NCBI RefSeq assembly: GCF_018613315.1
Contig: NZ_JAGGQL010000006.1
Coordinates: forward strand, 1 to 64,000
Source: Bacillus sp. ISL-37
Lineage (GTDB): Bacteria > Bacillota > Bacilli > Bacillales > Cytobacillaceae
Direction: 5' to 3'
Length of the DNA stretch: 64,000 nucleotides
Both the position numbers and the translations under genes were made by a program. Shown here one piece after another: positions 32,597 to 41,406 of this stretch. The notes beneath the pieces were generated by a model. It searched no databases, was not told the DNA's origin, and saw nothing but the letters and a program-made list of their open reading frames with translations. How positions within the stretch are numbered: position 1 is the first letter of the stretch; the number at the start of each line of letters is the position of its first letter.

Positions 32597-34241
32597 TCAT
32601 CCAAACTTCGCCGTTCTTATAAGTCATCTGTTCAGGATAGCGAAGGTCGAGTACTTCCTCCTGAATTTTTTGCGATGGAGCCGGAGTCGCAAGTGAAACA
32701 ATGACGTTCGCAAGGAATGCAGCTGTCGCGCCGAATACCCCAGCACCGGTATCGATGATGCCAAGAATCGTGAAACCGCCGTATTTTGCTGCGAAAATGT
32801 ATCCGAGCGTCACAGCAAGACCGATAAGCATACCTGCGATGACCCCTTGTGAATTCGAACGCTTCCACCATACACCAAGGATCAGGGCTGGGAAGAACGT
32901 TCCGCTGGCAAGCGCGAAGGCCCAGGCAACGATTTGCGTGATCGCTCCCGGAGGATTAAGGGCAATCAAGCCTGCAAACAATGTAGCGACAACAATTGAA
33001 ATACGCGCGACATTCAGGCGAGTCTTTTCCGTAGCGTTTGGCTTCATGACACGGTAGTATATATCGTGCGCAAAAGCTGATGATATTGCGATCATCAAGC
33101 CGCCGGCTGTAGAAAGAGCTGCGGCCATAGCGCCTGCCGCTACAAGACCGATGACGAATACGCCAAGGTTTGCGATCTCAGGTGTCGCCATAACGACGAT
33201 ATCGTTGGAGATGATCAATTCACTCCACTGAAGGACTCCATCGCCATTTCCGTCGGCAACTTGAAGCTTTCCCGTATCAACCCATGTTTTGGTCCAGGCA
33301 GGAAGTTCACTGATTTTGCTGCCTGCAACCTTTGTCATTAGGATGAAGCGTGAGAACGCCGCATAAGCAGGCGCTGACAGGTAAAGCAACCCGATGAAAA
33401 GAAGTGCCCAGGCGCCTGACCAGCGAGCAGCCTTCATCGTTGATACAGTATAGAAACGGACGATTACGTGCGGAAGACCCGCCGTACCGGCCATCAATGT
33501 AAACATAAGGGCAAGGAACTGCCATTTCGTGCCGTTCGTAAATGGCGCGAAGTATTCAGAGATACCAAGCTCTCTGTCCAGTTCACCCATTTTACCGACA
33601 AGCTCCCCGTAAGAAAGCCATGGAAGCGCGCTGCTTGTAACCTGTAGAGACATAAAAATGACCGGAATCAAGTACGCAATAATCAAAATGATATACTGTG
33701 CAACCTGTGTCCATGTAATCCCCTTCATACCGCCAAAAGCAGCGTATGTCGCAATCAGGACTACACCGATCATCGTGCCGAGCTTCGCATCGATTTCGAA
33801 CAGTCGCCCGATAACCACACCGGAACCGGAAAGCTGCCCGATCGAATAGGTAAAGCTGATGATGATCGTTGAAACCGCCGCGATAACGCGCGCTGTATGG
33901 CTGTTGTATCGGTCACCGATAAATTCAGGAACCGTGTATCGGCCGTACTTCCTGAGCTGTGGCGCAAGCAGGAAGGTCAAAAGCAAATATCCTCCCGTCC
34001 AGCCCATGATATACGCCAGGCCGTCGTAGCCGAGCAGCATGATGGTACCGGCCATCCCGATAAAGGATGCAGCACTCATCCAGTCAGCGCCAATCGCCAT
34101 CCCGTTAAAAATTGGCGGAACGCCGCGGCTGGCAACATAGAAATCAGACGTCTGCTTAGCCGTATTGTAAATCGCAATCCCGATATACAAACCAAATGTA
34201 GCTAAAATAATAGATAATGAGACCAAGAATTGTGTATCCAA
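32574..34241 (-). CDS. actP: Cation/acetate symporter, ActP-like
   Basis: Sodium:solute symporter family transporter of 555 residues with about 13 membrane helices, probably importing acetate or another short carboxylate with Na+. Seen are TKQTSDFYVASRGVPPIFNGMAIGADWMSAASFIGMAG near the start, GRYTVPEFIGDRY, GTAGLPHVIVRFYTVS and a C-terminal soluble tail. A loop of about 40 residues (WVDTGKLQVADGNGDGVLQWSELIIS) resembles an EF-hand-like D-x-N-x-D sequence (DGNGDG). It is cotranscribed with the DUF485 gene upstream and the DUF294 gene downstream. ActP is the best match; close relatives move other acids. Confidence 0.88.
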   Translation of the reverse strand: MDTQFLVSLSIILATFGLYIGIAIYNTAKQTSDFYVASRGVPPIFNGMAIGADWMSAASFIGMAGTIMLLGYDGLAYIMGWTGGYLLLTFLLAPQLRKYGRYTVPEFIGDRYNSHTARVIAAVSTIIISFTYSIGQLSGSGVVIGRLFEIDAKLGTMIGVVLIATYAAFGGMKGITWTQVAQYIILIIAYLIPVIFMSLQVTSSALPWLSYGELVGKMGELDRELGISEYFAPFTNGTKWQFLALMFTLMAGTAGLPHVIVRFYTVSTMKAARWSGAWALLFIGLLYLSAPAYAAFSRFILMTKVAGSKISELPAWTKTWVDTGKLQVADGNGDGVLQWSELIISNDIVVMATPEIANLGVFVIGLVAAGAMAAALSTAGGLMIAISSAFAHDIYYRVMKPNATEKTRLNVARISIVVATLFAGLIALNPPGAITQIVAWAFALASGTFFPALILGVWWKRSNSQGVIAGMLIGLAVTLGYIFAAKYGGFTILGIIDTGAGVFGATAAFLANVIVSLATPAPSQKIQEEVLDLRYPEQMTYKNGEVWMNDDATKA

Positions 34242-34285
34242 AGTTCTCCCCCTTATTCAAACGCTCTTTTTTCTTTCTCCGTGAC

Positions 34286-34588
34286 TTAGTGGTCCAGGCT
34301 CTTTCCTTCGCTCAGCTTGACGTTCTTCTCTTCATCGATTCCATACTTCCTGTCAATTCCATCACTAAGTTTGGCATTGACAAACAGCAGGATGATGAAC
34401 GTTACTACTGCACCCTGCGCTCCCATGAAATAGTGGAACGGGAAGCCGCCGATTGAAATCTCGCTTAATGGCTCGGCTATCATCACCGCGCCGAACGAAA
34501 CGAGGAACCAGATGATGAAATAAATGATCATGTTACGGGTCTTTTCACGGAAATACGCGTCAGCAACTGACTTATCAATTTTCTTCAC
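34286..34588 (-). CDS. DUF485 membrane protein, symporter partner (YjcH-like)
   Basis: A 100-residue protein with two membrane helices (NMIIYFIIWFLVSFGAVMIAEPL, about 19-41, and FHYFMGAQGAVVTFIILLFVNAKL, about 51-74) and a charged tail. This is the DUF485 pattern found in front of acetate symporter genes (YjcH in E. coli). It starts at GTG 34588 behind GGGGTGT. The symporter follows after about 45 bp, so one transcript carries both. It probably assists or stabilises the transporter. Confidence 0.88.
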   Translation of the reverse strand: MKKIDKSVADAYFREKTRNMIIYFIIWFLVSFGAVMIAEPLSEISIGGFPFHYFMGAQGAVVTFIILLFVNAKLSDGIDRKYGIDEEKNVKLSEGKSLDH

Positions 34589-34657
34589 ATTTACACCCCT
34601 TTGGTTTTGCTAATCCCCTTTGTATAATCCTTCATGAATGACAGACACAGCTTGCAT

Positions 34658-34673
34658 TAGAAAGCTTTCTCCA
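34658..34673. promoter_or_regulatory. Possible operator upstream of the DUF485-symporter genes
   Basis: A perfect 12-bp palindrome, AGAAAGCTTTCT, lies about 75 bp before the DUF485 start. It resembles a catabolite site but lacks the central CG. It could bind a dimeric regulator. Confidence 0.3.
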
Positions 34674-34702
34674 CTCCTTTTTTTATTGATTTAAAATATA
34701 TG

Positions 34703-34723
34703 AACCTTGCGCCAGGCAAGGTT
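34703..34723 (-). terminator. Hairpin behind the 60-residue membrane gene
   Basis: AACCTTGC at 34703-34710 pairs with GCAAGGTT at 34716-34723. The minus strand continues AT-rich without a clean T run, so termination may be partial. Confidence 0.5.
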
Positions 34724-34754
34724 GATACCAAATTGACGAGTTGCAATGGCTGGA

Positions 34755-34937
34755 TTAACTAAGACTGAAGATGAATTTTAAAGTTTCGAAAAATGGTGCC
34801 GGGACCATGATGATCTGGATGAGGAAGTAGAGAAATATGCTCAGGAACGGGACTGCCAGGAAAATTAACTTGTTTTTCTTTAAGCCAAGGAAAAGGCTTA
34901 TGCCGGTAATCACCAGCAGGCCGATTAAAATGATCAC
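34755..34937 (-). CDS. Small two-helix membrane protein
   Basis: A 60-residue, almost wholly hydrophobic protein with helices at about 1-18 (IILIGLLVITGISLFLGL) and 27-48 (IFLAVPFLSIFLYFLIQIIMV), separated by a basic turn (KKNK). It begins at GTG 34937 with AGGAGG 6 bp upstream and is followed by its own hairpin, which supports a real gene. No family is recognised. It lies just upstream of the symporter unit, in the same direction; a functional link is possible only by position. Confidence 0.55.
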   Translation of the reverse strand: MIILIGLLVITGISLFLGLKKNKLIFLAVPFLSIFLYFLIQIIMVPAPFFETLKFIFSLS

Positions 34938-35246
34938 GTTTATTCCTCCTGTTTAAAAGTTAATGACGATATATTTGCATAGATGTGAATAAATATTTAT
35001 TTAACTAAATCTTTAGAAAATTTAATTTAATTATCCATATAATGTCCAGGCAGGTCAATACGTTATTTCTAAAAAATGTAATCGCTTTCTATGTCGATAT
35101 TTTTCCGGTCGTGGAAAAAATGTGACTAATCATAAGGATTTACGGGGATATAAGCCAGAGGAGTTTGTCGAAAAAAATTTTTTAGCTGTTGCGGTATATT
35201 TCCCATAGTTTTGTATCGTTTGTAATGATTTTACAGAATAGTAAAA
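34938..35246. other. AT-rich intergenic region
   Basis: No gene is visible between the small membrane gene and the gamma-glutamyltransferase terminator. Apart from the cre-like site at 35077 I see no repeat or RNA structure. Confidence 0.5.
35077..35090. promoter_or_regulatory. Candidate CcpA cre site
   Basis: TGTAATCGCTTTCT matches the cre consensus TGWAANCGNTNWCA at all fixed positions except the last. It lies 140 bp before the small membrane gene and about 500 bp before the acetate symporter unit, a class of genes that catabolite control often represses. Confidence 0.4.
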
Positions 35247-35270
35247 GGAACACTCTCCAGCGAGTGTTCC
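35243..35270 (-). terminator. Terminator of the gamma-glutamyltransferase gene
   Basis: GGAACACTC at 35247-35255 pairs with GAGTGTTCC at 35262-35270, with TTTT on the minus strand after it. Confidence 0.75.
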
Positions 35271-35286
35271 TTCATTTAAATATAAT

Positions 35287-36891
35287 TTACCAACAGGCAA
35301 TTGCACCGTCGGTTCTCATTTCCGTTCCGCCGGTCAGAACGCCGGTTTCTGGATTGCGGACGATGACCTGGCCGCGGCCGAAACTTCCGCCATCATATGC
35401 TACCTTCATCAGGTGCCCGCGTGCGGCGAGCTCCTTGACGATATGATTCGGGAAGTTGTGCTCCACTTCGATTTGCTTGCCTTCGATCCACTGCCAGCGT
35501 GGTGCATCAAGAGCAGCTTGCGGGTTCAGGCCAAAATCAATCATATTCATCGCTACCTGTACATGGCCCTGTGGCTGCATATAGCCGCCCATCACGCCAA
35601 ATGGACCGACTGCCTGGCCGTCCTTCGTAATGAAACCTGGAATGATCGTATGGTATGTCTTCTTGCCCGGAGCAAGTGCGTTCGCATGATTCGGGTCAAG
35701 CGAGAAATCATGGCCGCGGTTCTGCAGGCCGATTCCTGTTCCAGGTACGACAACCCCTGAGCCGAAGCCCATGTAGTTACTCTGGATGAACGAAACCATG
35801 TTGCCTTCTCCATCCGCCGTGGACAGATAAACTGTTCCACCCTTTGGGAGCTGGCCAGGTTCCGGCATTCGTGCTTCCTCATTGATTTTAGCTCGGGCCT
35901 CCTCACCGTACTTCTCAGATAGTAGGTCCCCTACCTTCGCCTGCATCGTCTTAGCATCGGTCACATATTCCTTACCGTCCGTGAACGCCTGCTTCATCGC
36001 TTCAAGCTGCAGGTGGACACCGTTGACGTCATCACGATGGGTAAACTCATAACCTTTTAAAATATTCAATGCCATCAAGGCAACGATTCCCTGTCCATTC
36101 GGAGGGATTTCCCAGACTTCGTGCCCGCGGTATGAAACAGAAATCGGCTCTACCCACTCAGGGTGATAGTTTTCGAGATCGGATTTCCTCAGGAAAGCAC
36201 CCGCTTTTTCAGAAGCTTCTGCGATTCTATCCGCCAGTGCACCTCTGTAAAAGCTTTCCCCATTCGTTTCCGCGATTTCCTGAAGCGTGTTCGCGTGGTC
36301 CTCGGATCTCCACATCTCTCCTGCCTCAGGGGCCTTGCCATCAGGAGCGAAGATGCGGAACCATTCATCATACTCTTCACCCTGAAAGCGAGTCTTGTAA
36401 GCGTTATATGCGCCCTTCCAGTATTTTGCGAGAATAGGAGTGAGTGGGTACCCGTTGCGCGCATAGTCGATCGCTGGCTGCAGTACCTCAGTAAGCGGCA
36501 GGCGACCGAATTTTCTCGACAGCTCTGCCCATGCTGATGGTGCTCCCGGAACTGTGACTGGAATCCAGCCATGTGAAGGCATTTTTTCATGGCCTAGCTC
36601 TTTCACCTTCTCAATCGAAATTGATTGTGGAGCAGGACCGCTCGCATTCAAGCCATACAGCTTATCTTTTACCCAAACAAGCGCGAACGCGTCGCCGCCA
36701 ATCCCGTTAGAAGTCGGCTCAACAACCGTCAGACAAGCCGCTGTCGCAATCGCCGCATCAATCGCATTGCCGCCCTTTTTTAAAATATCTAGCCCAGCCT
36801 GAGCAGCAAGCGGCTGTGACGTAGCAACCATCCCATTGCGCGCGACCGTCGCCATCCGCTGAGATGGATAAGGATATGTATGTAAAGACAT
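35287..36891 (-). CDS. Gamma-glutamyltransferase family protein (YwrD-like)
   Basis: Ntn-hydrolase of the gamma-glutamyltranspeptidase family, 534 residues, normally made as a precursor that cleaves itself into two subunits. GGNAIDAAIATAACLTVVEPTSNGIGGDAF near residues 40-70 is the family signature. The nucleophile Thr is expected in PKGGTVYLSTADGEGNMVSFIQS (about 355-375). FGVMGGYMQPQGHVQVAMNMIDFGLNPQAALDAPRW follows near 445-480. There is no signal peptide, so it is probably cytoplasmic, as YwrD is thought to be. The substrate (glutathione, gamma-glutamyl peptides or an acylase-type amide) cannot be told from sequence. Confidence 0.9.
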   Translation of the reverse strand: MSLHTYPYPSQRMATVARNGMVATSQPLAAQAGLDILKKGGNAIDAAIATAACLTVVEPTSNGIGGDAFALVWVKDKLYGLNASGPAPQSISIEKVKELGHEKMPSHGWIPVTVPGAPSAWAELSRKFGRLPLTEVLQPAIDYARNGYPLTPILAKYWKGAYNAYKTRFQGEEYDEWFRIFAPDGKAPEAGEMWRSEDHANTLQEIAETNGESFYRGALADRIAEASEKAGAFLRKSDLENYHPEWVEPISVSYRGHEVWEIPPNGQGIVALMALNILKGYEFTHRDDVNGVHLQLEAMKQAFTDGKEYVTDAKTMQAKVGDLLSEKYGEEARAKINEEARMPEPGQLPKGGTVYLSTADGEGNMVSFIQSNYMGFGSGVVVPGTGIGLQNRGHDFSLDPNHANALAPGKKTYHTIIPGFITKDGQAVGPFGVMGGYMQPQGHVQVAMNMIDFGLNPQAALDAPRWQWIEGKQIEVEHNFPNHIVKELAARGHLMKVAYDGGSFGRGQVIVRNPETGVLTGGTEMRTDGAIACW

Positions 36892-36963
36892 TTAGATTCC
36901 CCCAATATATTTTCGTCTTACGAAATATTATAGCAAAATAGCTGAAAATTCGAAATAAAAAAG

Positions 36964-37539
36964 TTAATTATCAACTAATAGAGTAAACGACATTAATGTC
37001 ATTAATAGTCCACCAAGGTAAAAAACTATTGGAAATATAAGCGGAGGGGCATCGGCATCAAAAATCTGCAATACTATATTTCCGTTTTCATTTGTGAGAA
37101 AAAATGAACCTATGAATAATAGGAAAGTTACCCAAATCATCATATACCGGTTTGTTGTCAACCCAGAGACCTGAACACCATGGAAAACATCTAGATATCT
37201 TAAAATAAAGTTAAAAATGTAGATGAGATACGCTGCCAGTAGAACCCAAAATATCGAAGTACCATAAGCAATCCTCAAAAAAGGGGTAACCAAAAAGAAG
37301 CCCATCAGCAAAAATAAAACAAAACCAACACGGTTCCACATGGTTCTGGAGTCGGAAACTTTCTTGTAGAAAATGATGGAGACAATTATTCCTGCGGAAA
37401 TGAGGGCCAAATTTAATATAAATATGGAAGAAGACCATTCGGGAATGGCACTTCCAATAAAATTGAAAAAGAAAGCTAGAAGTAATCTGGAGAAAATTTC
37501 AAATAACAATTCATCATTATTCTTCCGTTTATGTTTCAC
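36964..37539 (-). CDS. Multi-pass membrane protein of unknown function
   Basis: A 191-residue protein with about six membrane helices (LLLAFFFNFIGSAI, IFILNLALISAGIIVSIIFY, VGFVLFLLMGFFLVTPFL, IFWVLLAAYLIYIFNFIL, MMIWVTFLLFIGSFFLT, LIFPIVFYLGGLLMTLMSF). The N-terminus is basic (MKHKRKNNDE). No motif or family is recognised. It starts at GTG 37539 behind AAGGACTGATAAG and appears to be a single-gene unit. Lower G+C than its neighbours suggests acquired or fast-evolving sequence. Confidence 0.65.
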   Translation of the reverse strand: MKHKRKNNDELLFEIFSRLLLAFFFNFIGSAIPEWSSSIFILNLALISAGIIVSIIFYKKVSDSRTMWNRVGFVLFLLMGFFLVTPFLRIAYGTSIFWVLLAAYLIYIFNFILRYLDVFHGVQVSGLTTNRYMMIWVTFLLFIGSFFLTNENGNIVLQIFDADAPPLIFPIVFYLGGLLMTLMSFTLLVDN

Positions 37540-37603
37540 CTTATCAGTCCTTATAGTTTAATGATGATTTTAATACGTAAATATACTCTGTTTGGTTTCA
37601 TTG

Positions 37604-37634
37604 AAAAAGCCCGGCCAGTTCCGGCCGGACTTTT
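37604..37634 (-). terminator. Terminator of the penicillin-binding protein gene
   Basis: CCCGGCC at 37610-37616 pairs with GGCCGG around 37622; the minus strand ends in CTTTTTC. It begins right after the stop codon. Confidence 0.75.
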
Positions 37635-39635
37635 CTACATTCCACTCTGTAATTTCAACTCATAAAATTCCTTCACTCGTGTGACAACATCCTTTGAACC
37701 AGAATCCTCGATCATCATTGCTACGATCATGTCGGTGGATTGCGGGTTGTAGGCGACGAACCATCCTAGTTCTTTGCCCTTTTCGCCCTGCTTCTCTTTG
37801 ATTTCCGCTGTGCCTGTTTTACCGGCTAATGGATAATTGGCGATCAGGCCATTGTGGGCGGTTCCTTTTGGATCGGTGATGACCTTTGTCAGCATGTTGC
37901 TTAGAGCCGCTGCATTTTCGGGGCTGACCACGCCTTCCTGCCACACCTGTCCCTGCTCATCCTCCATATTCAAAATCGGTTTTATAAGGTTGCCCTCGTT
38001 AACCAATGGTGAATAAGTGGTTGCAAGATGCAGGATATTCATTTCAACCTGCCCCTGTCCGTAGGCTGAGTCCGCCAGTCTGATTTCGCTGTCAATCTTG
38101 CCGATTTGCGATGGCTCGATTGGATAGAGATATTCAGGCTGATCTTCAAAGCCGAATTTCTTCAGGCCTTCTGTAAAAGTATCCTGGCCCATTCCGAGCG
38201 CCGCCCTCGCGAAGTAAATGTTATCCGAATAGATCAGTGCTTTTTCAAGGTTGATGCTTCCTTTTATATCTGAGTACCTTGTTACTTTATAATTGCCCCA
38301 TGATGCGTCCTTCTGCCACTGCTTTTCGTTGATTTCAAATGCTGTATCAAGCTTCAACTTATCACTTTCAAGGCCGATTGCCGCTGTGATTGGCTTGATT
38401 ACAGATCCTGGCACATAGGTCAGCTTGAATCTATTAAGGAATGGTTTTAATGGGTCTTCTTCTAGAATTTTGCGTTTGTTTTGCGAGATTCCGAGCGTCA
38501 TTTCATTCGGATCGAATCCTGGTGCACTGACCAATGCCAGCGTCTCACCTGTTGTCGGATTAATTGCCGATGCCGTACCCGCTTTTCCTTTTAGCTGGTC
38601 GTATAACTGTTGCTGGGCCACGACATCAATCGTCAGCTGGACATCCTGGCCATTCTCCACCGGTTTTTCAGCAAGTGTTTTGACCGTGCCGTCTTCTTTT
38701 ACAATTGAAATCCTGACTCCGTTTGTTCCTTTTAACTTCTCTTCAAGCACCTGCTCCAGACCGCGTCGGCCAATGATATCAGTGCTTGTGTATCCTTTGC
38801 CCTCTAGTTTTTTTAGATCGTCCGCTGTTACCGACCCAATATAGCCCAGCAAATGGGACAGCGCTTCCCCGTAAGGATATTCCCTTGCCCCTACCATCTG
38901 GCTGGTTACTCCATCGAGCGCAAATAATTTTTCATGGAGAGCTTTATCCGTCTTTGAAACTTTTTTCAGCGGCACAAACAGATCAGGTTTTACCCAGCCT
39001 GCATTCATCGCCTTGTTGATGCTTTCCTCAGGCATATCGAGCAGTTCCGCTAGCTTTGCAATTGTCTGATCTTTTGGCTCGGCCAACTCACCAGGGACTA
39101 CTCCGACCTGGACAGCTGTCCCATTGATCGCGAGTCCATTACCTGAACGGTCAAGGATGTTGCCGCGTTCTGCCTGGACATTTTTGAAGCTGATTTTATC
39201 TCCGGCTTCAAGCTCCGGGAAGATATATGACGTATTCCAATCGACATACCAATTTGTTTCTTTATCACGTTCTTCTTTTACAAGAGTAGCATTGTGGTCG
39301 AATTCTATCGGACCAGCAGCGCTATTCATTTTAGCTGAAAAAGGAAGTTCCGCGTTCGCCTCATGTTCTAGCTCTTCCTCAGGCTGTTTATAGCTTACCT
39401 TCAGCTGGTCAATCTCCAAATCTTTATAAATTTTATTATAGCGACTGACGAATTCCTCCTTAGTGATGGAATCCTTCGCTTTCTCTGATAAAAATCCATA
39501 CATTTCATCAAACTTCTGGTCGTTCCAAAGTTTTACGTATTGGAAAAACCGTTCTTCAGGAGTCGGTTCCTTGCTGCAGCCTGATATGATGGCGGCGATT
39601 ACGACCGACATGATTATAAATAAAACACGTTTCAT
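37635..39635 (-). CDS. Class B penicillin-binding protein, lipoprotein (PBP3/PbpC-like)
   Basis: Peptidoglycan transpeptidase of 666 residues. The signal peptide ends in the lipobox ISGC (Cys near residue 19). An NTF2-like MecA N-terminal domain follows (PTPEERFFQYVKLWNDQKFDEMY), then the PBP dimerisation domain with RGNILDRSG and IGRRGLEQVLEEKL, then the transpeptidase domain: SVIKP (SxxK), SDN and KTGTAE (KTG). MecA-like PBPs with this layout are the B. subtilis PBP3 (PbpC) and the enterococcal PBP5, which often have low affinity for beta-lactams. The ATG at 39635 follows GGAGGAGGG. It forms a single-gene unit. Confidence 0.92.
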   Translation of the reverse strand: MKRVLFIIMSVVIAAIISGCSKEPTPEERFFQYVKLWNDQKFDEMYGFLSEKAKDSITKEEFVSRYNKIYKDLEIDQLKVSYKQPEEELEHEANAELPFSAKMNSAAGPIEFDHNATLVKEERDKETNWYVDWNTSYIFPELEAGDKISFKNVQAERGNILDRSGNGLAINGTAVQVGVVPGELAEPKDQTIAKLAELLDMPEESINKAMNAGWVKPDLFVPLKKVSKTDKALHEKLFALDGVTSQMVGAREYPYGEALSHLLGYIGSVTADDLKKLEGKGYTSTDIIGRRGLEQVLEEKLKGTNGVRISIVKEDGTVKTLAEKPVENGQDVQLTIDVVAQQQLYDQLKGKAGTASAINPTTGETLALVSAPGFDPNEMTLGISQNKRKILEEDPLKPFLNRFKLTYVPGSVIKPITAAIGLESDKLKLDTAFEINEKQWQKDASWGNYKVTRYSDIKGSINLEKALIYSDNIYFARAALGMGQDTFTEGLKKFGFEDQPEYLYPIEPSQIGKIDSEIRLADSAYGQGQVEMNILHLATTYSPLVNEGNLIKPILNMEDEQGQVWQEGVVSPENAAALSNMLTKVITDPKGTAHNGLIANYPLAGKTGTAEIKEKQGEKGKELGWFVAYNPQSTDMIVAMMIEDSGSKDVVTRVKEFYELKLQSGM

Positions 39636-39711
39636 ATGTATCCCTCCTCCCGTTGATTTTACCATAGATTTCCCATTTGCATAAATCCGAATGATTTCTT
39701 ATTATTCCAAT

Positions 39712-39742
39712 AAAAAAACCCGCCTTTATAGCTAGGCGGGTT
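39712..39742 (-). terminator. Terminator of spoIIQ
   Basis: AACCCGCCT at 39717-39725 pairs perfectly with AGGCGGGTT at 39734-39742, with a run of T on the minus strand. Confidence 0.85.
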
Positions 39743-39761
39743 CCAAAAATTTTATTTTTTA

Positions 39762-40679
39762 TTAAGAGTTTGTTGAAGTATCAGAGTCAGTTGAAGAATC
39801 TTTGTCTTTATCTTCTCCTGCGTCCTTATCTTCGTCTTTTTTATCAGAGCCGCCTTCAGCAGGCTTGTCTTCCGCTGGAGTTGTGCCTTCAGCATCTTCC
39901 TCTGAGCTTCCTTCGACATCTTCTTCGGCAGCATCTTCAGACTTGCCTGCATCTGCATCAGAAGAAGCTTTCTCTTCTGTCACATTTGCATCCTGCAATG
40001 CGCTTAGAGGCTTGTTGAAGAACTCATGCGGATTGACCGGGACATTGTCCTTGCGGATTTCAAAGTGTACGTGGTTGCCAGCCTTCTCATTGATCAGGCT
40101 TGTTCCGGACTTCGCAATGACTTGTCCTTGCTCAACCTCGTCGCCAACCTTAACTTGGTAGTCTTTAACTGACTGATATTGTGTTACAATACCTTTGTCA
40201 TGCTCGATTTCGATGACATTTCCAAGCACTGCATCTTCCATGACATTAGTGACAGTACCACTTAGTGATGCGATTACATCAAATTCCTTGCCATCTTTTG
40301 AAGCAATGTCTAACCCAGTGTTCGGATGGTACGTATTATCATAGAACACTAGAGCTGCTTCTTGCTCAGCCGCGTCGCCGTCATTGTCATAGAATTGCAT
40401 TTGGATGACAGCATCGTCTTCATTCACCACTGGCATTACAAAGTTCTCCATCGCGCGGTTAACCTCAACTGCTGGCTGATCATTGATCTTTTTGCCAGGC
40501 ATGTCAGTCGCTTTGTACTCGGACTGATCCAGGTTTTCGGTTCCGCTGTTTTGATACCATAGGACACCAGTTAGAATGATTGCGGCACTAGCAATATAAA
40601 CTGTTGGATACACCCACCGCTTCTTGAAAAAGCTGTTCTTGCTTTTGTCTTGAGAAGATCTTTTTTCTTCCTCTCTCAT
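39762..40679 (-). CDS. spoIIQ: Forespore engulfment protein SpoIIQ
   Basis: Forespore membrane protein whose outer domain binds SpoIIIAH across the septum to form the feeding-tube channel. There is a basic N-terminus, one membrane helix (about 25-44, WVYPTVYIASAAIILTGVLWY), and a degenerate LytM/M23 domain. In NTGLDIA the first zinc-ligand His position is Asn, while NHVHFEIR is kept, so peptidase activity is unlikely, as in B. subtilis. The last 85 residues are an acidic, disordered tail of Asp, Glu, Ser and Thr. The ATG at 40679 is chosen because GAGG is 8 bp upstream. The SpoIIQ call is backed by synteny with spoIID, murA and spoIIID. Confidence 0.92.
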   Translation of the reverse strand: MREEEKRSSQDKSKNSFFKKRWVYPTVYIASAAIILTGVLWYQNSGTENLDQSEYKATDMPGKKINDQPAVEVNRAMENFVMPVVNEDDAVIQMQFYDNDGDAAEQEAALVFYDNTYHPNTGLDIASKDGKEFDVIASLSGTVTNVMEDAVLGNVIEIEHDKGIVTQYQSVKDYQVKVGDEVEQGQVIAKSGTSLINEKAGNHVHFEIRKDNVPVNPHEFFNKPLSALQDANVTEEKASSDADAGKSEDAAEEDVEGSSEEDAEGTTPAEDKPAEGGSDKKDEDKDAGEDKDKDSSTDSDTSTNS

Positions 40680-40968
40680 TTTCATCACCTCAGCAATCAG
40701 TTTGAACAGAAGCGAAAAAATATATACATAGAGTTGAAAAATTTTTTACTGCTTATTTTTCGACAAAGCTGAGGATTTTATGCAAAAAAGATTTTTGGGT
40801 TGGTGGGCGGTTGAGTTTTGGACTTGGGACAGCCTGTCATGCCTGAATAAGTCGTGCTTGTCACCACGTACGGTTTCAAACTATTACGTTAGTTACTCCA
40901 TTGTGTTCTAACCATTTAATTATGTCTGTCACTCCATTCGAGTTACTACTATAAAGTGAGGTATCACC

Positions 40969-41406
40969 ATGAAAAAGTTATTAGTATGGTTTTTACGCAT
41001 TCTTCCGCTGTTCTATATGGCAGCAATCTGGATCATGTCCAGTAATCCTGCAGACGCCTTGGTTGAGCTGCCGAACCAGGGACTCGACCGTTTTATAAAA
41101 GAATCGCTCCATCTCGTTGAGTTCGGGATCCTGTATGTGCTGCTCGTCGTGGCTGCCTTGACGACCGGGCGCTTCACACCGGTGATGAGCTTTGCATTCA
41201 TTGGCGTGGCAATCCTGTACGGACTGCTGGACGAGGTTCATCAAAGCTTCGTCCCATATCGATCCGCCACACTGATTGATTTTATAAAAGACGTAATTGG
41301 GGTTTTAGCGGCCTCACACTTCATTCACCATGCATACTTCAGCGGCAAGTTCCCGCGGCTCGGGAAGATTTTGCGTGGGATTGAGGAGAGAGTTCGGGGA
41401 TATTAG
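40969..41406 (+). CDS. VanZ-family membrane protein
   Basis: A 145-residue membrane protein with four helices (LLVWFLRILPLFYMAAIWIM, LVEFGILYVLLVVAALTTG, VMSFAFIGVAILYGLLDEVHQ, DFIKDVIGVLAASHFIHH). SSNPAD after helix 1 and DEVHQSFVPYRSATLIDFIKDVIG are typical of VanZ-like proteins. In vancomycin operons VanZ gives low-level teicoplanin resistance, but most chromosomal members have no known role. It is divergent from spoIIQ and the start has GAGGTATCACC upstream. The B. subtilis counterpart in this region is YwnJ. Confidence 0.88.
   Translation: MKKLLVWFLRILPLFYMAAIWIMSSNPADALVELPNQGLDRFIKESLHLVEFGILYVLLVVAALTTGRFTPVMSFAFIGVAILYGLLDEVHQSFVPYRSATLIDFIKDVIGVLAASHFIHHAYFSGKFPRLGKILRGIEERVRGY

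Noticed and set aside
40698..40727. Sigma-F promoter of spoIIQ (GTATA, 15 bp, GTTCAAACTG on the minus strand)
   Set aside because: Boxes and spacing fit, but the transcript would start at the ribosome site and leave no leader, so I do not call it.
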